The translations under genes and the position numbers were made by a program. The notes beneath the pieces were generated by a model. It ran no database searches. It was given only the letters and a program-made list of their open reading frames with translations, and was not told the origin of the DNA. A DNA stretch of 7,537 nucleotides from CANHVK01 sp046304235 (lineage in GTDB: Bacteria; Bacteroidota; Bacteroidia; Flavobacteriales_D; Crocinitomicaceae), in the NCBI GenBank assembly GCA_046304235.1, contig JBKCEW010000118.1, positions 1 through 7,537 on the forward strand, given 5' to 3'. Positions 1 to 6,831 of this stretch are shown one piece after another (position 1 is the first letter of the stretch; the number at the start of each line of letters is the position of its first letter).

Positions 1-471
1 AAATAAATTAGTTAATCCATTCCAATCAGATTCTATTTGTTCAGAAACCCTATTTTGCTCATCAAATTGAAATTCTCTTTTTTGAGTATAGCTCCAAACA
101 TTATTTGATTTTTTTGAAAATATTAATTTTTCTAAACTATCGTTTGAAGCATAATAATAATCCTTTTTAAAAATTGTATCCCAAAGATTTAATTCTGCAT
201 TCAGTTGTAATTCTATAGTTTGTGCTATTTTTTTTTGATTGTACTTATTTATTTTTCTAAAAGAGAAATCAGTAAAATTACCCTCTACGAAATATTTTTC
301 TTCCACTATATTACCAATGGCATCATAAAATAAAACTACCGAATCCTTCTGATTATGATTTAAATATTGATCAAAATGATTAGTAGAAATGGCACATACT
401 CCTCTCTGATCACTTTGAGAAAAAGAGAAATAAGACATTAAAAAGAGCACTATGAAATAAGAAAGTTTCAT
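1..471 (-). CDS. Secreted repeat-containing protein, N-terminal part (runs off left edge)
   Basis: The frame is open from an ATG at 471 to the window edge, giving 157 residues with no stop. Residues 1-19 look like a Sec signal peptide: Lys at position 2, a hydrophobic Phe/Leu/Ile/Val stretch, then FSQ before Ser-Asp. The mature part holds degenerate repeats of about 29 residues. The clearest pair is 95-123 and 124-152, sharing N-[LV]-W-x4-K-[KR]-[DE]-[YF]-x-[YF], then a hydrophobic residue and I-x-S; weaker copies lie near 50-60 and 75-87. This YD-like pattern (aromatic-x-aromatic-D, N-R-V, W-N-G) resembles Bacteroidota secreted proteins that often end in a type IX secretion sorting domain. 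That C-terminus would lie outside the window, so secretion by T9SS is an inference. Function is unknown. It is divergent from hemN and has its own -7 element at 506-513. I am confident that it is coding and exported, less so about the family. Confidence 0.8.
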   Translation of the reverse strand, partial: MKLSYFIVLFLMSYFSFSQSDQRGVCAISTNHFDQYLNHNQKDSVVLFYDAIGNIVEEKYFVEGNFTDFSFRKINKYNQKKIAQTIELQLNAELNLWDTIFKKDYYYASNDSLEKLIFSKKSNNVWSYTQKREFQFDEQNRVSEQIESDWNGLTNLF

Positions 472-505
472 ACTTAATTGTGTATTAGCTAAACTAAGAA
501 GTATT

Positions 506-513
506 CAAACGTA
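506..513 (-). promoter_or_regulatory. Bacteroidota -7 promoter element for the leftward secreted-protein gene
   Basis: Read on the minus strand this is TACGTTTG, an exact match to the Bacteroidota -7 consensus TAnnTTTG. It lies 34 bases upstream of the ATG at 471, which would give a leader of roughly 25-30 bases, usual for this phylum. No convincing -33 TTG is seen 17-23 bases further upstream, so the call rests on the -7 box and its position. Confidence 0.45.
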
Positions 514-623
514 TTTGGGAATGCTTTTATTTTATTATTAACTCTTAATTGTTGAATTTGATATTTGAATATTTATAAGTTTTATATATGAGATATGTCA
601 TTTTTTAAGCTTTAAGAACCTAG

Positions 624-631
624 TAATTTTG
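624..631 (+). promoter_or_regulatory. Bacteroidota -7 promoter element for hemN
   Basis: TAATTTTG matches TAnnTTTG exactly and lies 19 bases before the hemN ATG. Transcription would start near 636-639, leaving a leader of only about 12-15 bases. No clear -33 TTG is present around 598-607. The box overlaps the left arm of the inverted repeat at 629-657, so a protein bound there would be expected to block it. Confidence 0.5.
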
Positions 632-657
632 ACACATAATTCCCACAATTATGTCAA
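629..657. repeat. Inverted repeat spanning the hemN start codon
   Basis: The left arm TTGAC-AC-ATAATT (629-641) and right arm AATTATGTCAA (647-657) are complementary except for two unpaired bases (634-635). They are separated by the five-base loop CCCAC (642-646). The hemN ATG (651-653) lies inside the right arm. It could be a DNA operator overlapping the -7 box, or an RNA hairpin hiding the start codon if transcription begins further upstream. There is no U-tract after it, so it does not look like a terminator. Confidence 0.55.
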
Positions 658-2000
658 ACCTCATTCAAAAATACAATGTTCCAGGACCGAGATATACTTC
701 GTATCCAACGGTTCCTTTTTGGAAAAATAACGACTTGAAACAAGAAGCATGGATTCAATCGATTCATACCAACTTCAAGTATTTCAACTCAATCGAAATA
801 AGTATCTATATACACTTACCTTACTGTGAAAGTTTGTGTACCTTTTGCGGTTGTCATAAACGCATCACGAAAAATCATGCTGTGGAAAGTCCATATATAG
901 ATGCCATAATTCAAGAATGGAAAACGTATCTATCAGTTTTGGATTTCAAACCTGTAATTCGTGAATTACATTTAGGAGGTGGAACCCCAACCTTTTTTCA
1001 GCCAAGCGAATTAAAACGTATGTTGGAAGCGATTTTCTCAATGGCTGATATACATCAAAATGAATATGAGTTTAGTTTTGAAGCACATCCAAACAATACT
1101 ACCGAAGAACATTTACAAACTTTATTTGATCTTGGTTTCCGAAGATTAAGTTTAGGTATTCAAGATTATAGTCCAGTAGTTCAAAAAGCGATACACCGCA
1201 TTCAATCGTTTGAACAAGTTGAAAAGGTTCATCGAAAGGCAAAAGAAATTGGTTACACTTCCATAAGTCATGACTTGGTTTTTGGACTTCCTAAACAACA
1301 CGTTTCTGATATTGAAGATACTGTGGCTAAAACACTACTTTTAATGCCAGATCGTATATCTTTATATAGTTACGCTCATGTTCCGTGGGTGAAAGGGGTT
1401 GGTCAACGTGGATTTGATGAAAATGATTTACCAAAAAACGAAGAAAAAAGAGCGCTTTACGAAGTAGCAAAAACAACCTTAGAAAAAGCAGGTTACCTTG
1501 AAGTTGGTATGGATCATTTTGCGTTGGCTCATGATTCTTTGGCAATCGCTTTAAAAAACAAACAATTACATAGAAACTTTATGGGATACACCACTCAAAA
1601 CACATCGATGATGATTGGTTTGGGGATGTCTTCGATTTCTGATAGTTGGTTTGGATTTGCTCAAAATGAAAAAACGGTTGAAACCTACATAGAACGTGTA
1701 AATAAAGGAGAAGTCCCTGTTTTTAGAGGTTATTTATTGACTGAAGAAGATGTTACTATTCGTAGACATATTTTGGATATGATGTGTCATTTTGAGACAA
1801 AGGTAATAGACGAAACGTTGTTATTTGATATTAAGTCTCGTTTGGAAGAAATGGTTAATGATGGATTGGTTGTTTTTGAAGGTTCTATGGTACGAATTAC
1901 AGAAGCGGGAATCCCATTTGTCCGCAATGCATGTATGGCTTTTGATCGAGATTTAATAGATAAAGCACAAAGAGAAGGTTTGTTTTCAAAAACTGTGTAA
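651..2000 (+). CDS. hemN: Oxygen-independent coproporphyrinogen III dehydrogenase (radical SAM)
   Basis: It carries out the oxygen-independent oxidative decarboxylation of coproporphyrinogen III to protoporphyrinogen IX in cytoplasmic heme synthesis. The 449 residues are close to the usual full HemN length. The N-terminus LIQKYNVPGPRYTSYPT (residues 4-20) is the family hallmark and fixes the start. The radical-SAM cluster motif is C59-x3-C63-x2-C66-G-C68, including the extra Cys (the HemN CxxxCxxCxC pattern) that separates true HemN from HemW-like proteins. GGGTP at 109-113 is the SAM-binding glycine motif, and the region from about 360 onward is the HemN C-terminal domain, which HemW lacks. 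It lies 58 bases upstream of the CcoI-type ATPase on the same strand with no obvious terminator between, so the two are probably co-transcribed. An exact -7 element and an inverted repeat lie at its start. Pairing with ccoI suggests a role in low-oxygen heme supply. Confidence 0.96.
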   Translation: MSNLIQKYNVPGPRYTSYPTVPFWKNNDLKQEAWIQSIHTNFKYFNSIEISIYIHLPYCESLCTFCGCHKRITKNHAVESPYIDAIIQEWKTYLSVLDFKPVIRELHLGGGTPTFFQPSELKRMLEAIFSMADIHQNEYEFSFEAHPNNTTEEHLQTLFDLGFRRLSLGIQDYSPVVQKAIHRIQSFEQVEKVHRKAKEIGYTSISHDLVFGLPKQHVSDIEDTVAKTLLLMPDRISLYSYAHVPWVKGVGQRGFDENDLPKNEEKRALYEVAKTTLEKAGYLEVGMDHFALAHDSLAIALKNKQLHRNFMGYTTQNTSMMIGLGMSSISDSWFGFAQNEKTVETYIERVNKGEVPVFRGYLLTEEDVTIRRHILDMMCHFETKVIDETLLFDIKSRLEEMVNDGLVVFEGSMVRITEAGIPFVRNACMAFDRDLIDKAQREGLFSKTV

Positions 2001-2058
2001 AAAAATCTTCCCTCTTTTTCTTCGACAAACTAAGAATGATAGGGGAATACAAAAAATT

Positions 2059-4425
2059 ATGGCTGAAACTTGTTACCATTGTGGCGATGATGTAATCGGG
2101 AAAGGATATATCTACGTCGAAAAGAAATTTTGCTGTACTGCCTGTAGAACGGTGTATCAATTGTTGTCTGAAAACAACATGGATGCCTATTACATCCTTG
2201 AAAATAAACCAGGAATTAAACCTTCTTCAAGTACTGAAAATAAATATGCATTTTTGGAATTGGACAGCATTCAAGAACGTTTTATTCAATTTAAAGATAA
2301 TGGTATCGAACGTGTTACCCTATTCTTACCTTCTATTCATTGTTCGTCTTGTATTTACCTACTAGAAAATATCACCAAAATTGAACCTAATATCATTTCG
2401 TGTCAAGTAAACTTCACTAAACGAGAAGCAACAATTTCTTATAAAACAGATTCTGGTTACAGCTTAGCAAAATTGGCCAGCATTTTAGACAAAATAGGTT
2501 ATGCACCTAATTTTGGAAATCGTAACGAATCTGAAAAAAAATTAGACAAAAGATTCCTCTATAAATTAGGAATTGCAGGGTTTTCTTTCGGTAGTATCAT
2601 GCTTTGGAGTTTTCCTGAATACTTAGGAATTGAAGATATGAATCACAAAATGAGAAACTTCACCTCTTATTTATCATTTGCTGTTTCATTGCCTGTTCTT
2701 TTTTATTCTGCAAGTGAATATTTTGTTTCGGCATACAAAGCATTAAAATACCGCAGTTTAAATTTAGATGTACCTATTACTATCGGAATCATCGCATTAT
2801 ACGGTCAAAGTTCTTATACGATTTTCACCGGTGGTGGACCAGGATATATGGATTCTTTTGCGACTTTTATTTTCTGGCTTTTGATAGGGAAATGGTTCCA
2901 AAATAAAACCTACAAAACCTTATCGTTTGAACGAGATTACACCTCCTATTTCCCTGTGGCAATTACAAAATTTGAAGGAATAAAAGAAGCAATCGTAGAA
3001 ATCGAAACCCTTCAAGAAAACGATAGTATTTATGTTCGAAATGAGGAAGTTATTCCTTGCGACAGTGAACTATTATCAGAAGAAGCCAAAATAGATTACA
3101 GTTTCGTTACAGGAGAATCACTTCCAGTTGTAAAGAAAAAAGGTGATTTTATTTATGCAGGTGGAAAGTTGATTGGTAAACGTACTGCATTTAAAGTACT
3201 AAAACCGTGCGACCGAAGTCAATTAACTCAATTATGGAATGAAGTAGTTAATGAAGATAAAGAAAAGCACCAAGTTACTACTCAAGATAAAATCTCTGTT
3301 TATTTTATGGCGATAGTAATGGCTATTTCATTTATAGCTGGTTTGGTTTGGGTTTTTATAGATCCTTCAAAAATAACTCCTGTTATCGTTTCGATTTTAA
3401 TTGTTGCTTGTCCATGTGCGCTTGCTTTATCTAGTCCTTTTACTTTAGGAAATGTATTACGCGTATTAGGCCGTAAGGGATTGTATTTAAAAAACACGAA
3501 AGTAATCGAACGTATGAATCAAGTGACAGACATCGTTTTTGATAAGACAGGAACATTAACTACAGGATTATTAGACAGCATTGAATATCAAGGAGTAGAA
3601 TTAACTGAATTTCAGAAAAATTGCATCCTTGCTGTTGCAAACTCTTCTACTCACCCTTTATCGCGAGGTGTTGTTAATTACCTTAAATCGACTACCAAAT
3701 TAGACACATACGAAATTGAATTTTATGAAGAAATCTCAGGCAAAGGAATTGTCGCACATTTCACTGATTTAGAGATAAGAATCGGTTCAAAATCGTTGTG
3801 CGGGGCAACCGAAAGTGAGTTACATTCAGACGAAACTGCTGTTCACATTAGCATTAACAACGCATATTTGGGTAAGTTTATTTTTCATTCTGAAATGAGA
3901 CATGGTATCGAAAAAATGATTGATGGCTTATCTAATTATCAATTACATATATTATCGGGTGACAATGAAAAAGACAAGGAAACACTAATAAAATTCTTCC
4001 CAAAAAATACCCAAATGTTATTTAATCAGTCACCAAATAGTAAGTCAACATACATTGAAAATTTAAAAGTAAAAGGGAAACATGTTTTAATGATAGGAGA
4101 TGGACTAAATGATGCTGGAGCACTTGGAAAAGCGGATGTAGGCATTGCTGTTTCTGAAGATATATTTAGATTTACTCCTTCTTCAGATGCTATTTTGGAC
4201 GCATCAACCTTAAATCAATTACCTAAATTTTTATCTATTTCGAATTATGCAAAAACGGTACTAAAAACTTGTTTAAGTTTTTCAATATCCTACAACCTCA
4301 TCGGATTATCATTTGCCGTTTCAGGAACGATGACTCCGCTTGTAGCAGCTATACTTATGCCGATAAGCTCGATAACAGTTGTAGGATTGAGTACCTTTCT
4401 TGTATTACTTAAAGGGAGAAACTAA
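2059..4425 (+). CDS. ccoI: CcoI/FixI-type copper-translocating P1B-ATPase
   Basis: This inner-membrane heavy-metal P-type ATPase of 788 residues belongs to the CcoI/FixI/CtpA branch, which exports Cu(I) for cbb3 oxidase assembly. Domains in order are: a Cys-rich N-terminal metal-binding segment (C5-x2-C8, C25-C26, C29, followed by VYQLL) characteristic of this branch; an HMA domain with H94-C95-S-S-C98; transmembrane segments from about 167 to 280; an actuator domain with TGES at 351-354; the CPC metal site at 451-453; phosphorylation Asp495 in DKTGT; the nucleotide domain with T-H532-P533 and GKG at 561-563; and GDGLND at 680-685. The YN at 745-746 and M-x2-SS at 767-771 in the last two membrane helices match the P1B-1 Cu(I) signature. 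All key residues are intact. The usual downstream ccoS and ccoNO genes are absent here; a convergent folE follows, overlapping by four bases. A general CopA role is the alternative, less likely given the N-terminus. Confidence 0.9.
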   Translation: MAETCYHCGDDVIGKGYIYVEKKFCCTACRTVYQLLSENNMDAYYILENKPGIKPSSSTENKYAFLELDSIQERFIQFKDNGIERVTLFLPSIHCSSCIYLLENITKIEPNIISCQVNFTKREATISYKTDSGYSLAKLASILDKIGYAPNFGNRNESEKKLDKRFLYKLGIAGFSFGSIMLWSFPEYLGIEDMNHKMRNFTSYLSFAVSLPVLFYSASEYFVSAYKALKYRSLNLDVPITIGIIALYGQSSYTIFTGGGPGYMDSFATFIFWLLIGKWFQNKTYKTLSFERDYTSYFPVAITKFEGIKEAIVEIETLQENDSIYVRNEEVIPCDSELLSEEAKIDYSFVTGESLPVVKKKGDFIYAGGKLIGKRTAFKVLKPCDRSQLTQLWNEVVNEDKEKHQVTTQDKISVYFMAIVMAISFIAGLVWVFIDPSKITPVIVSILIVACPCALALSSPFTLGNVLRVLGRKGLYLKNTKVIERMNQVTDIVFDKTGTLTTGLLDSIEYQGVELTEFQKNCILAVANSSTHPLSRGVVNYLKSTTKLDTYEIEFYEEISGKGIVAHFTDLEIRIGSKSLCGATESELHSDETAVHISINNAYLGKFIFHSEMRHGIEKMIDGLSNYQLHILSGDNEKDKETLIKFFPKNTQMLFNQSPNSKSTYIENLKVKGKHVLMIGDGLNDAGALGKADVGIAVSEDIFRFTPSSDAILDASTLNQLPKFLSISNYAKTVLKTCLSFSISYNLIGLSFAVSGTMTPLVAAILMPISSITVVGLSTFLVLLKGRN

Positions 4426-5126
4426 TGAATGTATTTCAAAAATTCGTTTCTAGTAGATTCATTTTGAAAAGCTCCTCCGTAATAAACTGTAACAGTTGAT
4501 GAAGTATCGTCTTTTATTCCACGAGAAGAAACACACAAATGTTTAGCATCAATGAAAACTGCGACATCTTCTGTTCCCAACACCCTTTTTAATTCGTCAG
4601 CAATTTGAATTGTTAATCTCTCTTGTACTTGTGGACGTTTTGAGAAATACTGTACTATACGATTCAATTTAGATAAACCTATCACTTTACCGTTACTTAT
4701 ATAAGCTACATGTGCTTTTCCAAAAATGGGTACAAAATGGTGTTCGCAGTTACTGTAAAAACTAATGTTTTTCTCTACTAACATTTCGCTGTATTTGTAC
4801 TTATTATCGAATAAAGCAACCTTCGGTTTATTAGCAGGATTTAATCCACTGAAAATTTCATCTATGTACATTTTAGCGACACGTTCAGGCGTCCCTTTTA
4901 AGCTATCATCTGTCAAATCCAACCCCATTGTTTCCATTATTTTTTTAAAATGAAAAGCAATAATTTCTTTTTTTTCAGTATCACTTTTAACAAAAGCATC
5001 CTTCACCATCGGTGTTTCAATGCCTGTCATTATGTGCTCATCACCTATTTCGTCATGCGAAAGACCTGTCAGTATAATTTGATCATTATCAACAGCAGTC
5101 TCTATAATTAATTCATTCATTATCAT
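4422..5126 (-). CDS. folE: GTP cyclohydrolase I
   Basis: It converts GTP to 7,8-dihydroneopterin triphosphate, the first step to tetrahydrofolate and related pterins, as a cytoplasmic homodecamer. In the 234 residues, the zinc ligands are C127 and H130 in NCEHHFVP and C198 in AKHLCVSSRG; the catalytic histidines correspond to H129 and H196. The stretch from about 70 (LTDDSLKGTPERVAKMY) through QVQERLT at 166-172 to the C-terminus follows the family closely. The first 50 or so residues are a poorly conserved N-terminal extension, common in Bacteroidota FolE. The first ATG is at 5126 and a second lies two codons in (M3, 5120); neither has a Shine-Dalgarno, and the choice is uncertain. It is convergent with ccoI, the two stop codons overlapping at 4422-4425, so no separate terminator fits between them. 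It is a stand-alone gene here with no other folate genes nearby. Confidence 0.96.
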   Translation of the reverse strand: MIMNELIIETAVDNDQIILTGLSHDEIGDEHIMTGIETPMVKDAFVKSDTEKKEIIAFHFKKIMETMGLDLTDDSLKGTPERVAKMYIDEIFSGLNPANKPKVALFDNKYKYSEMLVEKNISFYSNCEHHFVPIFGKAHVAYISNGKVIGLSKLNRIVQYFSKRPQVQERLTIQIADELKRVLGTEDVAVFIDAKHLCVSSRGIKDDTSSTVTVYYGGAFQNESTRNEFLKYIH

Positions 5127-5146
5127 TAGTATTAAATTATTAAACT

Positions 5147-5173
5147 AAAATCAATCAATTAAAAAAATCAATC
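5147..5173. repeat. Short direct repeat upstream of folE
   Basis: AAAATCAATC occurs at 5147-5156 and again at 5164-5173, 17 bases apart, each followed by (G)AATTA. It lies 21-47 bases upstream of the folE start. It could be a pair of binding sites for a regulator of folE, or chance in very AT-rich DNA. I find no exact TAnnTTTG element on the minus strand in this intergenic region. Confidence 0.3.
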
Positions 5174-5270
5174 GAATTACCTACAACTCATTTATAAATT
5201 CAAATAAATAGAATGAATCGTAATAATTAAAACAAGCAAATCTCGGTTTTGTTTAAGTAATAATAAAAAA

Positions 5271-5312
5271 GATTAAACAAAATAAAATTCCTTAGATTAA
5301 AACTAAATAAAC
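5271..5312. repeat. Imperfect direct repeat upstream of the hydrolase gene
   Basis: GATTAAACAAAATAAA (5271-5286) recurs imperfectly as GATTAAAACTAAATAAA (5295-5311), with a period of 24 bases, directly upstream of the candidate -7 box at 5315-5322. The arrangement would suit an activator or an UP-like element, but low-complexity AT sequence makes chance plausible. Confidence 0.3.
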
Positions 5313-5314
5313 AG

Positions 5315-5322
5315 TACCTTTA
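5315..5322 (+). promoter_or_regulatory. Candidate -7 promoter element for the hydrolase-barrel operon
   Basis: TACCTTTA matches TAnnTTTG at all but the last position and lies 19 bases before the ATG at 5342, the same spacing as the hemN box. No -33 TTG is evident. This is a positional inference. Confidence 0.3.
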
Positions 5323-5341
5323 TTAAAATGATTTAACCAAA

Positions 5342-6274
5342 ATGAAAGACTTTTTTCTTCTATTACTATTAATTTGTTCAATGTTTGTCTCTTGTAAGAA
5401 GTCAGATAAACAACCTCTTATCGATCACGCTGTTGATTTAGATGGTACTTTAATAAACGATTCTAGTTTGATATATCCAGAACGTTTTCTGCAATCTGCC
5501 AGAAACAAAACACCTAACGAGCTAGAAAAAAATCAACCTGTATTTATTTGTGTTCACGGATATTCAGCGAGTACCTTTGAATGGATTGAGTTTAGAGACT
5601 TTATCATAGAAAAAGGGAGTGCATCTACCTCCTTGGTTTTATTAGGTGGTCACGGTAGAGATTACGAAGACTTCAAAAAAGCAACTTGGACAGATTGGCA
5701 AACACCGATTTTAACAGAAATACAAAACCTCACAGATTTAGGCTACAAAAATCTCTTTTTAGTTGGTTCATCTACAGGTTGTCCTTTGATTTTAAACGCC
5801 TTGTATCATAACAAACTCTCTTCAAACGTGAAAGGTATTACCCTTATTGACCCTATTATAGTTCCATCAAACAAAACGCTATCACTTGTAAGTGCTGTGG
5901 GACCAATGTTAGGTTATTCTACAAGTGAATTTGAAGTAGGTGAAGTGGGATTCTGGTACAAATATCGTCCATATCAATCTTTGAAAGAATTAAATACACT
6001 TACGCAAGAAGTTAGAAAAAAACTTGAGGATGGTATTCAAACAAACATTTCGATCGCTGTTTATAAATCCAATAAAGATGGTTCTGCAGACCCTATCGGT
6101 GCTGTACTTCTAGATAAAGGGATAAAACCTGAAACAGCAAATTTGAAAAAAATAAAAATAATTGATTCAGACTTACATGTGTTCACTCGATTAAAAGGTA
6201 GAAATACTTTTAGCACAAAAGACAAAGAAAATCAACATATTGTGTTTAACGAAATTGTAAATTATAACAAATGA
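5342..6274 (+). CDS. Lipoprotein alpha/beta hydrolase (carboxylesterase/monoacylglycerol lipase-like)
   Basis: This is a 310-residue membrane-anchored serine hydrolase. The N-terminus is a lipoprotein signal: Lys2, a poly-Leu core, then FVS-C18, so mature Cys18 would be lipidated. The K-K after Cys lacks the acidic run typical of Bacteroidota surface-export signals, which favours a periplasm-facing enzyme. The hydrolase fold runs from about 66 to the end: H72-G73 at the oxyanion hole, GGHG at 102-105 with a downstream W-T-D-W (116-119) as in Est30-type esterases, nucleophile Ser144 in G-S-S-T-G (142-146), candidate acid Asp250 and candidate His279. All three catalytic positions are present, so it is probably active. 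The substrate is not readable from sequence; short acyl esters or monoacylglycerols are a family-level guess. No Shine-Dalgarno is seen. The stop overlaps the next start (ATGA), so the two are probably translationally coupled. Confidence 0.88.
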   Translation: MKDFFLLLLLICSMFVSCKKSDKQPLIDHAVDLDGTLINDSSLIYPERFLQSARNKTPNELEKNQPVFICVHGYSASTFEWIEFRDFIIEKGSASTSLVLLGGHGRDYEDFKKATWTDWQTPILTEIQNLTDLGYKNLFLVGSSTGCPLILNALYHNKLSSNVKGITLIDPIIVPSNKTLSLVSAVGPMLGYSTSEFEVGEVGFWYKYRPYQSLKELNTLTQEVRKKLEDGIQTNISIAVYKSNKDGSADPIGAVLLDKGIKPETANLKKIKIIDSDLHVFTRLKGRNTFSTKDKENQHIVFNEIVNYNK

Positions 6275-6831
6275 AAACTATTTTACTCATTGTATTAATT
6301 ATTTTAATTCAACCTTTTACTTTCTGTCAAGATACTACAAAAACAGTCCAAATAGAATTGGGATTACGTACTAAAAAGTATGTTGGTTTTTATTGGGTAA
6401 ATGGATTATCAGCGGAATTCTCAACCTATAAAATCGCCAAAGGAAGCTTACACCTTGGAGTTAATCTTGCGTCTTCTTCTTTAGGGTCTGCCTTTAGGTC
6501 TAATGCCATACCCACATTAGAAACAGAACTATCTATCATTAAATATTTTAGATACACAAAATCTTTCCAACCAATCACTCGATTAAATCTAGGATATTCA
6601 AAAGCATTTTACGGGGAAGGTTTTAGCAATATTACATCAAATAGTATTTTATGTTCTATTGAAGCAGGTTTCAAATACATTATAATGAAAACAGTTTCAG
6701 CGAACATCTATGGTGGTTATAATATATTAACTGGCAATGGAATAAATGGTTTAGGTACGATTTACCCTATTTACTCAGGTGTTAGTTTAAATTGGTTATT
6801 ATCTACCAAATCCAAGATAATCCAAAAGTAA
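6271..6831 (+). CDS. Small predicted outer-membrane beta-barrel protein
   Basis: I do not recognise a named family for these 186 residues. Residues 1-20 form a Sec signal peptide (MKT, a Leu/Ile-rich core, then FCQ before Asp-Thr-Thr), with cleavage probably after Gln20. The mature part has repeated alternating hydrophobic/polar stretches with Gly and aromatic girdle residues: about 26-33, 38-50, 59-67, 83-93, 100-110, 126-137, 141-150 and 165-177. This suggests a barrel of about eight strands. The final strand, YSGVSLNWLL (168-177), is followed by a basic nine-residue tail (STKSKIIQK), unusual because barrel proteins normally end at the last strand. That tail is encoded where the gene overlaps the convergent one (6803-6831). 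It starts inside the stop of the hydrolase gene (ATGA, 6271-6274) and so probably works with it in the envelope. Cys19 is not in a convincing lipobox. Confidence 0.75.
   Translation: MKTILLIVLIILIQPFTFCQDTTKTVQIELGLRTKKYVGFYWVNGLSAEFSTYKIAKGSLHLGVNLASSSLGSAFRSNAIPTLETELSIIKYFRYTKSFQPITRLNLGYSKAFYGEGFSNITSNSILCSIEAGFKYIIMKTVSANIYGGYNILTGNGINGLGTIYPIYSGVSLNWLLSTKSKIIQK

Noticed and set aside
1327..1545. Open frames on the strand opposite hemN, and similar ones within ccoI and folE
   Set aside because: They lie wholly inside well-supported genes, have no recognisable domains or start signals, and are expected by chance.
2001..2058. Terminator or separate promoter between hemN and ccoI
   Set aside because: Only a weak TTCCC/GGGAA complementarity with a loop of about 30 bases is present, there is no U-tract hairpin, and no TAnnTTTG element is visible, so co-transcription is the simpler reading.
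5224..5256. Inverted repeat TTAAAACAA ... TTGTTTAA in the folE-hydrolase intergenic region as a terminator or operator
   Set aside because: It has a short AT-only stem with a bulge and a loop of about 13 bases between divergent genes. A terminator makes no sense there and chance is likely.
6271..6330. Cys19 of the small barrel protein as a lipidation site
   Set aside because: The preceding residues F-T-F do not fit a lipobox, and FCQ before Asp-Thr-Thr looks more like a signal peptidase I site in this phylum.
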